Assembly (NCBI GenBank): GCA_023053575.1
Contig: JAKZAP010000008.1
Span: 5,970,715-6,034,714 of the forward strand
Reading direction: 5' to 3'
From: Branchinecta lynchi
Lineage: Eukaryota; Arthropoda; Branchiopoda; Anostraca; Branchinectidae
Length of the DNA: 64,000 bases
In this document: one piece after another, positions 1 through 9,794 of the stretch
Layout of the letters: every line of letters starts with the position of its first letter
Position numbering within the stretch: position 1 is the stretch's first letter
Notes under the pieces: model-generated
What the model was told of the DNA's origin: nothing
Seen by the model: only the letters and a program-made list of their open reading frames with translations
Databases searched by the model: none
Program-made: the position numbers and the translations under genes

Positions 1-284
1 GTTGAAGATGCAGTTGAGTCCTCAGCGTTACACCCTTAGGCAAGGAAATTTAGCCGTCTGCCCCCGTTCCTGATGAAGTTCTTATGCCAAAACCGACGGC
101 TTCAAAATCCAATAAACGAAGACTTCCTATCACCCTCGGAATAACTATTTTTTAACCAAGCACATGAATAATTAAAATATTTTGGTCCGATCAAAACTGA
201 ACCATTGATTTCATCGCCCGAAGGTGTCAATCTGGGAGGAAATGACGTCACTGGACCGACCAACGAGCGCCATACGTCCGCATA
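1..284. other. Unassigned sequence at window start
   Basis: No exon, RNA or repeat that I recognise. It should be inside the CLCA intron that precedes the exon at 4804. Open frames here are short and show no family motif. Confidence 0.4.
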
Positions 285-3149
285 TTGTGGCACTTCCCCA
301 ATTAGGCCAAGTGTCATATAGCGATCACAATTTCTGTCCGACCGTCGGGCTGTCGCTCCGGGCTTTGCTAGTTTGGGTACTTCCACATAAGCTAGGACGA
401 TGAAACTTGGCAGGCGTGTCAGGGACCTGACCAGATTAAACTGGAAACAGTAACTTCCCCGATCCGAACATCTGTGGGGGGCGGGGAGGAGTGGAGGGAG
501 GGGGAATCCGGAAAATTGAGGTATTTTTAACTTACGAACGAGTTATTTTATCTTAATGAAGCTTGATATTTAGAAAGACCTCGTGTCTCAGACCTCCCAC
601 TTCAGTTCCGGCGGACCGGGTCTCTGTGGGGGGTGTTAGAGGGTGTTTCCCCGAATCCCGGATATCGCGAGTTAGAATAGGTCTAGATGTGTTAAGGACA
701 TTGAAACTTTGCAGACATACTAGTGACCCGACCAAATTGACTTAAAGTTTAACCGAAAAGGGCTAGTATAGGACAATCTAGTTACCCATCACGTATTCAC
801 TTAAATTGACTTGAAGACCCGCTGAAAATGCGTTACTTCGTTGTTTCGCTATTCATGAAAAATCAGTTTTCAAATAGTGGAATGTCCGTGAGATTTGTGG
901 AATTTGCGCTTATCATTTTGCTCCTATCATGCGCTTGTATTTTTGTTTTATGCCTTACGAGAAAGACTTATGATATTTTTTTTTGTTCAGGCACAAGCAA
1001 TCTTCATCAATTTCGCCACTGCCCACTGAAAAGCCGCGATTGTGTTAAGATTAAAATTGCCACGCGTCAAAGTAAAATTTACGCTGTGGGGACGGCCGCA
1101 GATACTCTGAACGTCTTTCCTGAGCAGATAGTGGAAAATAAAAAAATCCCTTTGCAGAATCCAAATAATTCATTGTATTCAATTGAACTTTAAGAACCCG
1201 ACAGAGTGCCCAGGAAAACTTCCGTCCCTGGATCCGACCATTTTTAGAGAAGTCTGAGGGAAGGGAATACGTTAACTGTCTTCCGTAAGTCGCGAACGGA
1301 TAGTCCGATTCGATTAAAACTTAGTGGTTGAATTGATGACATACGTGCGAAACATGCGTTCGAACGACATGCACCCACGTTGGGGAGTTGGAGGGGGAGG
1401 GAACAGAAAACTTTGACATGCACAAAAACCAAACAGATCGACCGAACGGATGCAAGTTGGACAGTGCCGAGTTTATGGGGCCGATTTGTTATTTGGCGTC
1501 TGAGCCGGATCCAACAACGGTTGGGGGGGGGGGATTTGTAGATAGGATATGCTCCGATTCCAGTCAAACTTGATGAACGAGAGGAGATCTCAAAGATGCG
1601 AATTTTATGTTTTCAAGTCGTCTTCGGCCACAATAGGGATAGTTGGAGGGGGAGTCCCGGAAATTTAGTGTATCACATAGGGGGCAAACCAGTGCAGCGA
1701 TTTAAATGAAACTTGGAATGTCGAGAGAACATATGCCTTAGATGACATATTTTAGGGTCCGAACCCTAAAACGGGAAGGGGGGGGGGGGGGTACCGGAAT
1801 TTCCCCCAAAATGGTCAGATTCGAGTGAAACTCCGAACCAGATTTGGGCGCGGTAGCTGGAAATCGTATGGCACGTCTACGGATCATACAGGATGAACCA
1901 TGGGTGAGCCAGGTTGAACCCTGGTAGAATAAAATTTTACTTCAAAGAGAAGTCCCACCTCAGTTTGTAAAGCTCCTGTGTTTCTGGTTTAGAACGCAGA
2001 AGTTCAGAGTGAGGTGGGGAAATGCAGTTAGTGATAGTTTTCGGCTTTTCAATGGCCATAGGCAGGGTGGTTTGCTGTCCCCCTTGTTATATGTGGTGTA
2101 TATAGATGAGTTAAGGGCTAGATTAGTAGCTACTGGTGTCGGATGCTATATTAGCTGTACTTGTGTAAACCACATCATGTTCGCAGATGATATTGTGGTG
2201 CACCTACTGTTTTTGCACTGAACAGGCTTCTTGCTGTTTGCGCCCAGTATGCGACAGAGTTTGATATTCTGCTTAATACTAAGAAGTCGCTTGCAATCGC
2301 TTTTTTCCCTGTTGGGTGCCATCTCCCCAAGTTGCATGTGAAACTGTCTGGTAGAATACTTGAGTATGTCCCTAAGTTTCGACGTCTACGGATGGGGGGG
2401 GGGGGGGGTTGGGATTTGACTGAACGTTTATGAGATGACGAACATTTGCAACTGCTTGCGGATAGTCTTTGCAAGCATGGAAATGTTCTGATTTGGAAGT
2501 TCAGTCACGTTGATTTGAATATTAAAGTGCGACTTTTTAAGACTTATTGTACCCAATTTTGTACAGTGTCCCTTGTTACGAACCACACGGCTCGTGCTAT
2601 GCGTAATCTAGAAGCTTGTAACAATCGTATATTTCGACTGCTAGCACGAGTGGAGTTCAGAGCAATTATAAGCCAGGCGCTATTGCGTAATCTTTGTTGC
2701 ACATTTGCTGAAATAGAGAGGACGGCAAAATCTCGATTTGTTGTACGTGCCATAAAGTCAGAAAACAGCCTTGTAGCTATTGCAGCTAACCCACTGCTTC
2801 ATTGCCTGCCTACTTGGCAGAAGCTGCTTCTACTACTATAGATGTAGTTAACCGGTGTTTTAGGGTGTTTCTTTTTTTTTTTTTTTTTATTGAGTGTTGT
2901 TATGTAATGTATGGCCTCGTGCTGAGTAATAAAATTTATTGATTGATTGAAACAAGTGGATTTATTGGGCTGAAACTTGGAATTTAGAACATTCATTTGC
3001 CCCAGATGATCCGAGGCGATGCCGTAAAATGGTCAGACTTCAGTGAAACTACATACACTATTACAATAGGTCCGAATCGCAACTTGGATGGCGGGTCTAT
3101 TTTCTTTCGTTCTCATCTAGCAGTGCCATATGAGCTCGTAGCTCTTGCT
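285..3149 (-). mobile_element. Family 1 (Helentron-like) element, copy 1, with nested LINE
   Basis: The left edge carries a degraded form of the family hairpin (TGGCACTT ... AAGTGTCATATAGCGATC), followed by the family's typical tract of GACGATGAAACTTGG and G-rich stretches. The right edge ends with GTGCCATATGAGCTCGTAGC, the other terminus of the family, so the element lies in reverse orientation compared with the copies at 6888 and 45182. It is old: single-base differences and indels are frequent. A LINE fragment is inserted near 1890-2950. No protein is encoded by the element itself, so it is non-autonomous. The Helentron-like label is inferred from the end structure. Confidence 0.6.
1890..2950 (+). 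mobile_element. Degenerate LINE fragment (reverse transcriptase, 3' part)
   Basis: Frames at 2009-2221 and 2446-2841 show non-LTR RT signatures: RQGGLLSPLLY followed by FADD, the catalytic motif, then the C-terminal thumb region (LNIKVRLFKTYC, ACNNRIFRLL). Frameshifts and stops separate the pieces, so this is a dead copy. The 3' end is an A/T-rich tail with ATTGATTGATTGA at about 2937-2950. The LINE sits inside the family 1 element. The sequence that continues on each side of it (GGATCA before, AACAAGTGGATTTATTGGG after) is contiguous in the family 1 copy near 12515-12540, which therefore serves as an empty site. Confidence 0.75.
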
Positions 3150-3589
3150 CAATTTCGTTTTATCTGGTTTTCGGTGCAAAATGTAAAAGAAGACAAATGC
3201 AAAAACCGTTCTACCGTTTCTAGCTGACCGAACGAAAATTTAGCAAGCTAAAACTAAAACGGACACGTCTCGGTCAGCTGCTTATCGCTCATGCAAAGTA
3301 GTATCAAAAGTCGTAACCTGGACAACATATTTTTGAAAATCCGCCAGAAAGAACAGTTGTTCTTTTCAGGACGATCTTGAGCCCTGTGCTTGGTTTACTG
3401 AGAAGAGAAACACGTTTTCTGTAAGAACTAGCGGCCTGAAGTGCAAGTGTAGATCAGCTGAAAAACAAGAAATGGTGTCATGATGCTGTCTTTTCTGTGA
3501 AACTCTCTTAGGGATTGCGCAGTGATTCTGTTAGTTTCCATCGCCTTTATTTTCCAAACCTCTATTTTGAAGGACATCTTAAGTCTTAG

Positions 3590-3895
3590 TAAGCTGCTTG
3601 TGGAAATCCGGGCGGTGGGTTGACCCGTCCACCGCCACAACTCCAAGAAAAAGAAAATTTCATCACAACCCCCCCCCCCCCCCCTCCAAGCCGCAAATCC
3701 CTCCGCAGTTGCACTTTCTGCAATGGACCTGAAACGAAACATCTCGGCCAACTATCAAGTTTCATCCAGATCGGATAATCGTTTGAAAGTGTGCGTGCCA
3801 TAATATTCCAGATTCCCCATTTTCTACTGGTCAGATCTCTTAATAGCATACACCTGATAATTTATACCGTCCTGGCTCGTCTAGAAGTACCCTTA
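3590..3895 (+). repeat. Family 1 diverged fragment
   Basis: Contains the forward-orientation family 1 wording (ATCAAGTTTCATCCAGATCGG, then CGTCTAGAAGTACCC) after a poly-C run at 3669-3684. It lacks ends. The flanking 3150-3590 shows no recognisable gene. Confidence 0.4.
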
Positions 3896-4142
3896 CTCAC
3901 TCATTCATTCAATACCTTACCTTAATACCAATACCTTACTCATTCATTCATTCAATACCTCGTGTCTTTCCTCTGTAGCCTAAAAAAGAAGTGAAACGGG
4001 AAAACATAGATGATACGCCTTGACATTTTTCAAACTAGAGTGTTCGAGAGCCCGTGCCTCCCCTCCAGATGCTCAAAGAAGGCATGAGTTGGTACGGTTT
4101 TCCTTGGTGCATCATTCCTTCTTTTACGATACCAAACCTTTT

Positions 4143-4472
4143 CGGGATCCCAAAACTTTAGTGACGGGCGTTAGGTAACAACACGAAAGAAAACACGCTG
4201 GATCAGTAGCTGCTTGGATTCAGATTTTGAAATAGGGAACACATTGAATAGTTATTTGATGTGTTCGATGTGTGTTCAGATTATGTCGATGTTCCGGACT
4301 CAAATCTAGGCTGGACGAGAAGACAGCCTAACGAGTCTGCATGGTTAATGGTCTGATTTGGGAAAATAATATGTTTATGCGATCGGTTGGTCCGCAAGTG
4401 CTGATTGTATGCATCAAGGAGTCCAATCTATATTCCCCTTTTGTGTCCCATCGAAACTTTTGGTCTTGTTTT
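4143..4472 (+). mobile_element. Family 2 short copy
   Basis: Starts at CGGGATCCCAAAACTTTAG and ends at CCCATCGAAACTTTTGGTC followed by TTGTTTT, the two ends of family 2. The internal tandem repeats of the longer copies are missing, so this is an internally deleted derivative of about 330 bp. Confidence 0.55.
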
Positions 4473-4803
4473 AATATTGCCTTTTTTTTAGCCTGCCCAT
4501 GTCTTGTACCGTCTTGTAGTCGATCGCGTGTGTGGGCCTTTCAAGGGAAGGTATCAAAAACTGTGAATTTAGTATTGTGTCTTTAATGTTTGTTGTTCTA
4601 ATGTTCGACCTTACAGCCTTTCAAATACACTTGTAGACTTATCCTTTCATACAGCTCGGCACGACGATGGTAGCGTTAACGAACTACTAACAGAGGGTTT
4701 GTTACACACCCTTATAGATGACTGATGACGCATAAATGAGAAAGTGCAATAACAAAAAATTGCGCTTTCTAATTTGCTTTTAAAACAATGATTTACTTTG
4801 CAG

Positions 4804-4959
4804 GCTTTTAGTAGTGTCAAAACGAAGCTGATCAACTGGGTGTCCAACATAGCCCCAAAGGGAACACTCGTTGGTCTAGGAGAATTTGGAGGGACCGGGA
4901 ATTTTGCAGCTAACAATCTTCCGTTTGGATACGTTGTGAATAGACTCAGCCCTGCTCCT
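4804..4959 (+). CDS. CLCA: CLCA exon: VWA domain, middle part
   Basis: 52 codons, phase 0 at both ends, between acceptor TTTGCAG and donor GTAAGT. It reads AFSSVKTKLINWVSNIAPKG, then TLVGLGEFGG. This corresponds to the helix and following strand of the CLCA VWA domain, where the family normally has a phrase like 'G-x-W-V-G-I-V-x-F'. The DxSxS metal-site motif belongs to an earlier exon not in the window. Confidence 0.8.
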
Positions 4960-5737
4960 GTAAGTACCAGTATAATTCTTTCATATGTCTGTCTCGAAAG
5001 TCGTGAAGAATTCATGATTTCCTGAAACTTAATGTCTGCAATATTTACGCAACATGGAAATAGTTTCAGGTCAGGCCCCTTTTTCCCTGTCCAGGTCCTC
5101 TTTTTAGATCTGGCAACTTTCTTTCGAATGTTAATTTGGATAGATAAAAAACTAATTCGTTTATATTTATTGTTTCTACAAATACCTGCTCTGACTCCCT
5201 CCCTTAACCCGAAGTCCTAAATAGCCGTAACCTATAGTATTACGGAGCGTTTACAACAGTTGGCCAGGTTTGTACAGATGATTTCAACAACACTTTTAAT
5301 CATGAATGAAAGAACATTTAACAACATTATTGTTATTATCATATCTGTGACATGGTTCTGCTTTGCGTCGCCTTAGCAAAGTGACCCGTCTAAGTTTGCG
5401 AAGTAAGCTCTTAGTCACGCTGACATAGAGACGAATGAGGTGGGTGGAGTGTGTTTACGAAACTTTTACGAGAATGAAATCGCTGAAAACTTTCCTTGGT
5501 CGTTAGGGCGGGTCCGACTATCGGTGACAAAAAAGGTTGTTTTATCTGGAGCCTAGTCGAGGGGTTGCCCACTCTCGATTTTTGGTGTAGCCCGGTACCG
5601 GCACCGGTTGCCATGTGGTAAAATATAATAAAATAAAAAATGTACATAATCAACATATTTATAAGCATTGAAAGATGAATCACGTGAATTCCTTCCGGAA
5701 AAGAGTGTCTAATAAGTGGCGCGGAGTGGATAACCTC

Positions 5738-5905
5738 TCGTTTGTAGACACATATTCATGCAATTGATACAAACGGAAAGTTCTATATATGCTTTGGCAG
5801 CGATATTTCGGTCCTTCTGAACGTTCGAAAGAATGACGAGGACTCTTGCCAAGAAGGGCCGAAATATCTCTGCCAAAGCATATGTAGCTAACGTTTTCGT
5901 TTTTA
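5738..5905. repeat. Long-hairpin repeat, copy 1
   Basis: Arms contain ATATGCTTTGGCAGCGATAT (left) and ATATCTCTGCCAAAGCATAT (right) followed outward by the ACGGAAAG / CGTTTTCGT parts. The core GGCCCTTCTTGGCAAGAGTC is full in the right arm and decayed in the left. It lies in the CLCA intron. Confidence 0.75.
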
Positions 5906-6111
5906 CCTATTGTATGACTAACAGAATATATCCATATTTTCTGTATCAAACAATTACAAAAATGTGTAAGAACGGTAAAGCAATATTAATAGGACAACGC
6001 TTAAAAACAAAAATAAAATGATGAAACACAAATATTTGGTTCAGGATTTGTTTGCTATGGGAAATGCTACTTAACCTTCGCAGCCTTTTTTCGAAATGTT
6101 GCGACTTTCAG

Positions 6112-6375
6112 GTAAGCAACATTGGCAGCCAGTTCACCTCCCTGGTGAACCAGCTAAGTCAGTCTGGACCTGCTGGTATTGAAATTGATCGAGCAATTGG
6201 AGACGCCTCCGTGTTATTGACGTCTCGGACCTGGCAAGAAGGCTCCATTATTGTGCTAGTCAAGCTGACAAAGGATAACGTCGTAGCAAGTCAGCCAGAG
6301 GGCCCTGTTATTGACCTGCTAACCTCAAGAAAGGCGAGACTCTTCTCGATCGAATATGAAGTGACAGAATCAACA
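6112..6375 (+). CDS. CLCA: CLCA exon: VWA domain, C-terminal part
   Basis: 88 codons, phase 0/0, acceptor TTTCAG and donor GTAAGA. It starts VSNIGSQFTSLVNQL and includes GPAGIEIDRAIGDASVLL and EGSIIVLVKLTKDN. The second phrase sits where VWA domains normally have a GGT metal-ligand loop, and the third where they have the hydrophobic strand before LTDG. Neither the Thr ligand nor the LTDG Asp is conserved here, so metal binding by this VWA may be weak or lost. The exon ends in EYEVTEST. Confidence 0.8.
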
Positions 6376-6493
6376 GTAAGAAACTTGCTTTTTTTTTGCT
6401 GCGACATTTTCTGATGCTTAGGGTAACTATTTCTCGGTCATAGTTAGTTTTAAGGGCGTGCCAGCCAATGGTTTGCTGCTCCGTTTTTCGGCT

Positions 6494-6664
6494 CAAGTGC
6501 CAAATAGTGATCACAGATTCTTTCCGTCCGTCGGTCTGAGTTTTGCTAGTTCGGGCACTTCCACATAAGCTAGGATGATGAAACTTGGCACACGTGTAAA
6601 TGACCCGACCAAAAAGCCCTAAAAACTTTTCCTTTCTCGTACCGTCAGCGGAGTGGGTGGAGGG
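6494..6664 (-). repeat. Family 1 terminal fragment
   Basis: Reads GGCTCAAGTGCCAAATAGTG and then the usual terminal tract (CCGTCCGTCGGTCTGAG, GCTAGTTCGGGCACTTCC, AAGCTAGGATGATGAAACTTG). Only about 170 bp of the hairpin-bearing end is present. It starts shortly after the CLCA exon at 6112-6375. Confidence 0.55.
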
Positions 6665-6887
6665 AGGACAAAGGAAAACATCGTAGAAAGTGAGCCACAG
6701 GGACCCATTATTGACATATTAACATGAAGAAAGCCAAGACTCTGTAATTGCTTATAGCTACCTTTTCTTCTCTTACCTTACTATCAACTAACTGTAGTTG
6801 TAGTAAGTGGCTACGACCCCTCCACCACTCCATTTGGTGACCTTAAAAGTTCTAAAAGAAAAAAGAAAAAGAGTTTCCTACACTAAA

Positions 6888-8567
6888 ACAAGACCTGAAA
6901 GCTCATATGGCACTTGCAAGAATAGGCAAAATTTTGGATGGAGTTTTTTTATTAGGAATTTTGTACAGAGATATTGTTCATTATACACTAGTAAGTAAAA
7001 AGTACTGTAAAAGGCATTTATAGAACTCATCTTCTTCTTTGGGCGGTTCAATGGTCTTCAATATGGTTTCAACATTTATATCAAGTACGTTTCTTCTTTG
7101 AATGCTTGCTGCGTAATTTCCCGTTTCGAGGAGACGGACCTCTGCTTCGTCTAGGGTTTCGCCTGCTAGTAGCTAGAAGGTATCGTTTGGTAAAAAGTAC
7201 TTTTCGACCTTGCGGTAAAGATGCGCACTTTAAGGGAGCTAGAACCTCATTTGTAAGCAAAACCCTTGAGGCAAAAATTGGTACTTTAAGGAATTGTCAG
7301 ATTTGGAAAGTGGCGATTTCTAAGTCAATCTTGTCGAATTTCTAATATTCCAGCCAAGTTTCATCGTCCTAGCACACCTGGAAGTACCTTTACTCGTGAT
7401 CACCGGAATTCCGGACTCCCCCTTAAACTCCCCCCACAGTCGCCTGAGCCAATCCGGTTCTGTAAATGATTTATCCGGAGCATCTGTTAGTTATTCCCAC
7501 AAAGTCCCATCCCGATCGATCTCTCCAGTCTCGTCAGTTTGATAGGGCCCTGATAAGCCTCCCAAGTTTCGTCGTGAAAATCCCCAGAACCGCCATCACC
7601 GGAATTCCGGGAAACACCCCTCCACCCCCCTCCCCCAGAGTGTCCGGATCCAGTCCAAATGTGTAAACGATTTATCTGGAGCAGATGCTTGTTATTCCCA
7701 GCAAGTTTCACTCCGATCCCTCCATTCTAACCGTTTCTCGGGATTTCTGGTCTCCTCCCTCCCCTCCCCCCCAACTCCTCCATAGCTGTCGAGTCCAGTT
7801 CGGACTTCAAATAGAACATCAATGATATGTCATTTATTCAGGTATTAAGTTTCATTTCAATCCGATCACTCGTTCGAAAGTTACACACCACTCAATTTTC
7901 GGGACCCCCCCCCCCCAGATGGTCGGATCGGGAAGCTGATTATTTCCAGTTGGTTTGGTCGGGTCCCTGATACGCCTGTCAAGTTTCATCATCCCCTAAT
8001 CTATATCAACCCCTACTAAGGTTCAACAACATATTATACCAACCCCTTCGACCATCGATCTCTCCGAACGAATTTAAGCAAAGAATGACTCATCCACGAG
8101 AAGAGCTATACTAGTGTGAAGAAAGAATGACTCATCCAGGCGCAGAGCTATACTAGTGTGAAGAAAGGGGTAGTGGTTGACAAAAACTAGAAAAAGTGTT
8201 TCAAGAGATTTTGGGTGTCCTCCTCCAGCCCCCCCCCCCAGTCATCGGATTCAATCCGAATTGGACAATGAACATCGAAGACACTTGTTTTTTATACCTG
8301 TCAAGTTTAATGCACGCCCGATTATCCGTTCCAAAGTTATGAATGTTTCTAATTTCCGGATTCCCCTTCTTGCCATTCCCCCATTGATGGTCGGATCTGG
8401 GAAGTGATTATTTCCAAGTTAATCCGGTTCGGTCCTTGATATACGTGCCGAGTTTTATCATCCTAGATCATCTGGAAGTGCCCAAACTAGCAAAATGCGG
8501 ACAGACCGACAGACAGACAGACATTACGATCGCTATATGGCACTTGAGTAAGCTCAAGTGCCATAAA
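6888..8567 (+). mobile_element. Family 1 (Helentron-like) element, copy 2
   Basis: Full-length-looking copy of about 1.7 kb. It begins CAAGACCTGAAAGCTCATATGG and ends with the hairpin ATGGCACTTGAG / CTCAAGTGCCAT (loop TAAG) just before a short A run. The 3' part has the CAGACAGACAGACA tract typical of the family. Inside are repeated CAAGTTTCAT-type units spaced by pyrimidine-rich runs such as CCCCCTCC. A degraded tandem pair (ATGACTCATCCA, about 55 bp apart) lies at 8080-8165. No coding capacity. Confidence 0.65.
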
Positions 8568-8689
8568 AATTAACGTCACCTACACTATAGCCTAAATATC
8601 ATTATTTTCTATATTTTTCTGAATATGATATATTAATGAATTTGAACCCTATCCTAACATTTCTGTGAACCCTATTTCTAATACTTTTA

Positions 8690-9200
8690 TTTTAAGTCAT
8701 TTCGGGTCTTTTCCGGATTCCGGTCTAACTACTTGCCTGGCCAATAAGTAAAGTTCTTATATAGATGCAATAAGTTTTCTTAACCTACAACGATGCTCCG
8801 ATCGACTTCAGAAAAAACGTTTAGGCTACTTCTACCAGATTTTCTTTTTGGGCCAGATTCCGGTCAATCTACTTTTCTGGGGGGGGGGGGAATGAATCTC
8901 TGTATCGACGTTCTAATCGACTTCAAAATAAACATTTTCTTACGGTGCTGTTGTGTCGTTACTTCTAACGAATTTCTGATTTTGACAGATTCCTGTGAAC
9001 TACCGGTGGTTCCTGTCCGGTGAGAAAATGAAGTTCGAATCTTCAGCCTTCTCATCCCTAAACTTAACTGTCTCATTAGCTTGAAAAAATATTTCTTCAT
9101 CCCCTCCCCCAATCTTAATACATGCCTCAGTCGCCGATCTACGACCTAGACCTGTACTTTGACCCGAAGGATCCTCATACCAGGGGACAGACAGACTTTA
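8690..9200 (-). repeat. Family 2 diverged fragment
   Basis: Three successive degraded copies of the family 2 internal unit are visible, each with a GGATTCCGGTCTAACTACTT-like phrase. They are followed by the end-proximal wording CTTTGACCCGAAGGATCCTC. Both termini are missing. Confidence 0.45.
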
Positions 9201-9575
9201 CGAAGTCATAGGTAAGCCGTCACTAACGTTTTGAGATACCATAAATGCCATTAGCCTTCGGTAATCAATCTGCTGAATTTTCGGACATCACGACGAAAAA
9301 CAAAAAAGGCAGTAGATGCTTTTTTTGCTGTGTTTTGGCTCTTCCTGACAATGCTTCTTATGCATAACATTTTCAAACACAAAAGATAACATCCCAATTC
9401 TTGTCTGTTATGCACTGTCTGTTGAAACCGCTCATCCTTCTGTTGACTGTTATGAAACTTCTAACAGTGTGGAGTGTGAGAGGGGGGGGGGGGGTGAGAA
9501 AGTCCGGAAATATTTCCGCTTAAACTGGTAAATGGAAGGTACATTTCTTAAATTGATCCCGAGTTGTTTCTGTAG

Positions 9576-9722
9576 TCCACTCTTCGCAAAGTTGCCAGCA
9601 AATCTTCTGGAAGGTCGTATTATGGTGGCAGTACTGATTTCAACAGCAAGTTCGACACTGTCCTCGATGAGCTAGCCTTTATTACCACTTCTGGAAGCCT
9701 GGAGACCGTCTTGAAGATTGAG
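9576..9722 (+). CDS. CLCA: CLCA exon: post-VWA region
   Basis: 49 codons, phase 0/0, acceptor TTTCTGTAG and donor GTAGGT. The reading STLRKVASKSSGRSYYGG through FITTSGSLETVLKIE follows the CLCA pattern directly after VWA, where the family has an 'LxxLSxxTGG' helix and a Ser/Gly-rich loop. Confidence 0.75.
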
Positions 9723-9794
9723 GTAGGTAGGATTACTTAAAGCACAATTCTTATTAGAAATTATCTTTTCAGGATAACGTTCAGATTCTCTTTT

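Noticed and set aside
828..1193. 121-codon open frame with hydrophobic start
   Set aside because: Lies inside a family 1 element, no homologous family recognised.
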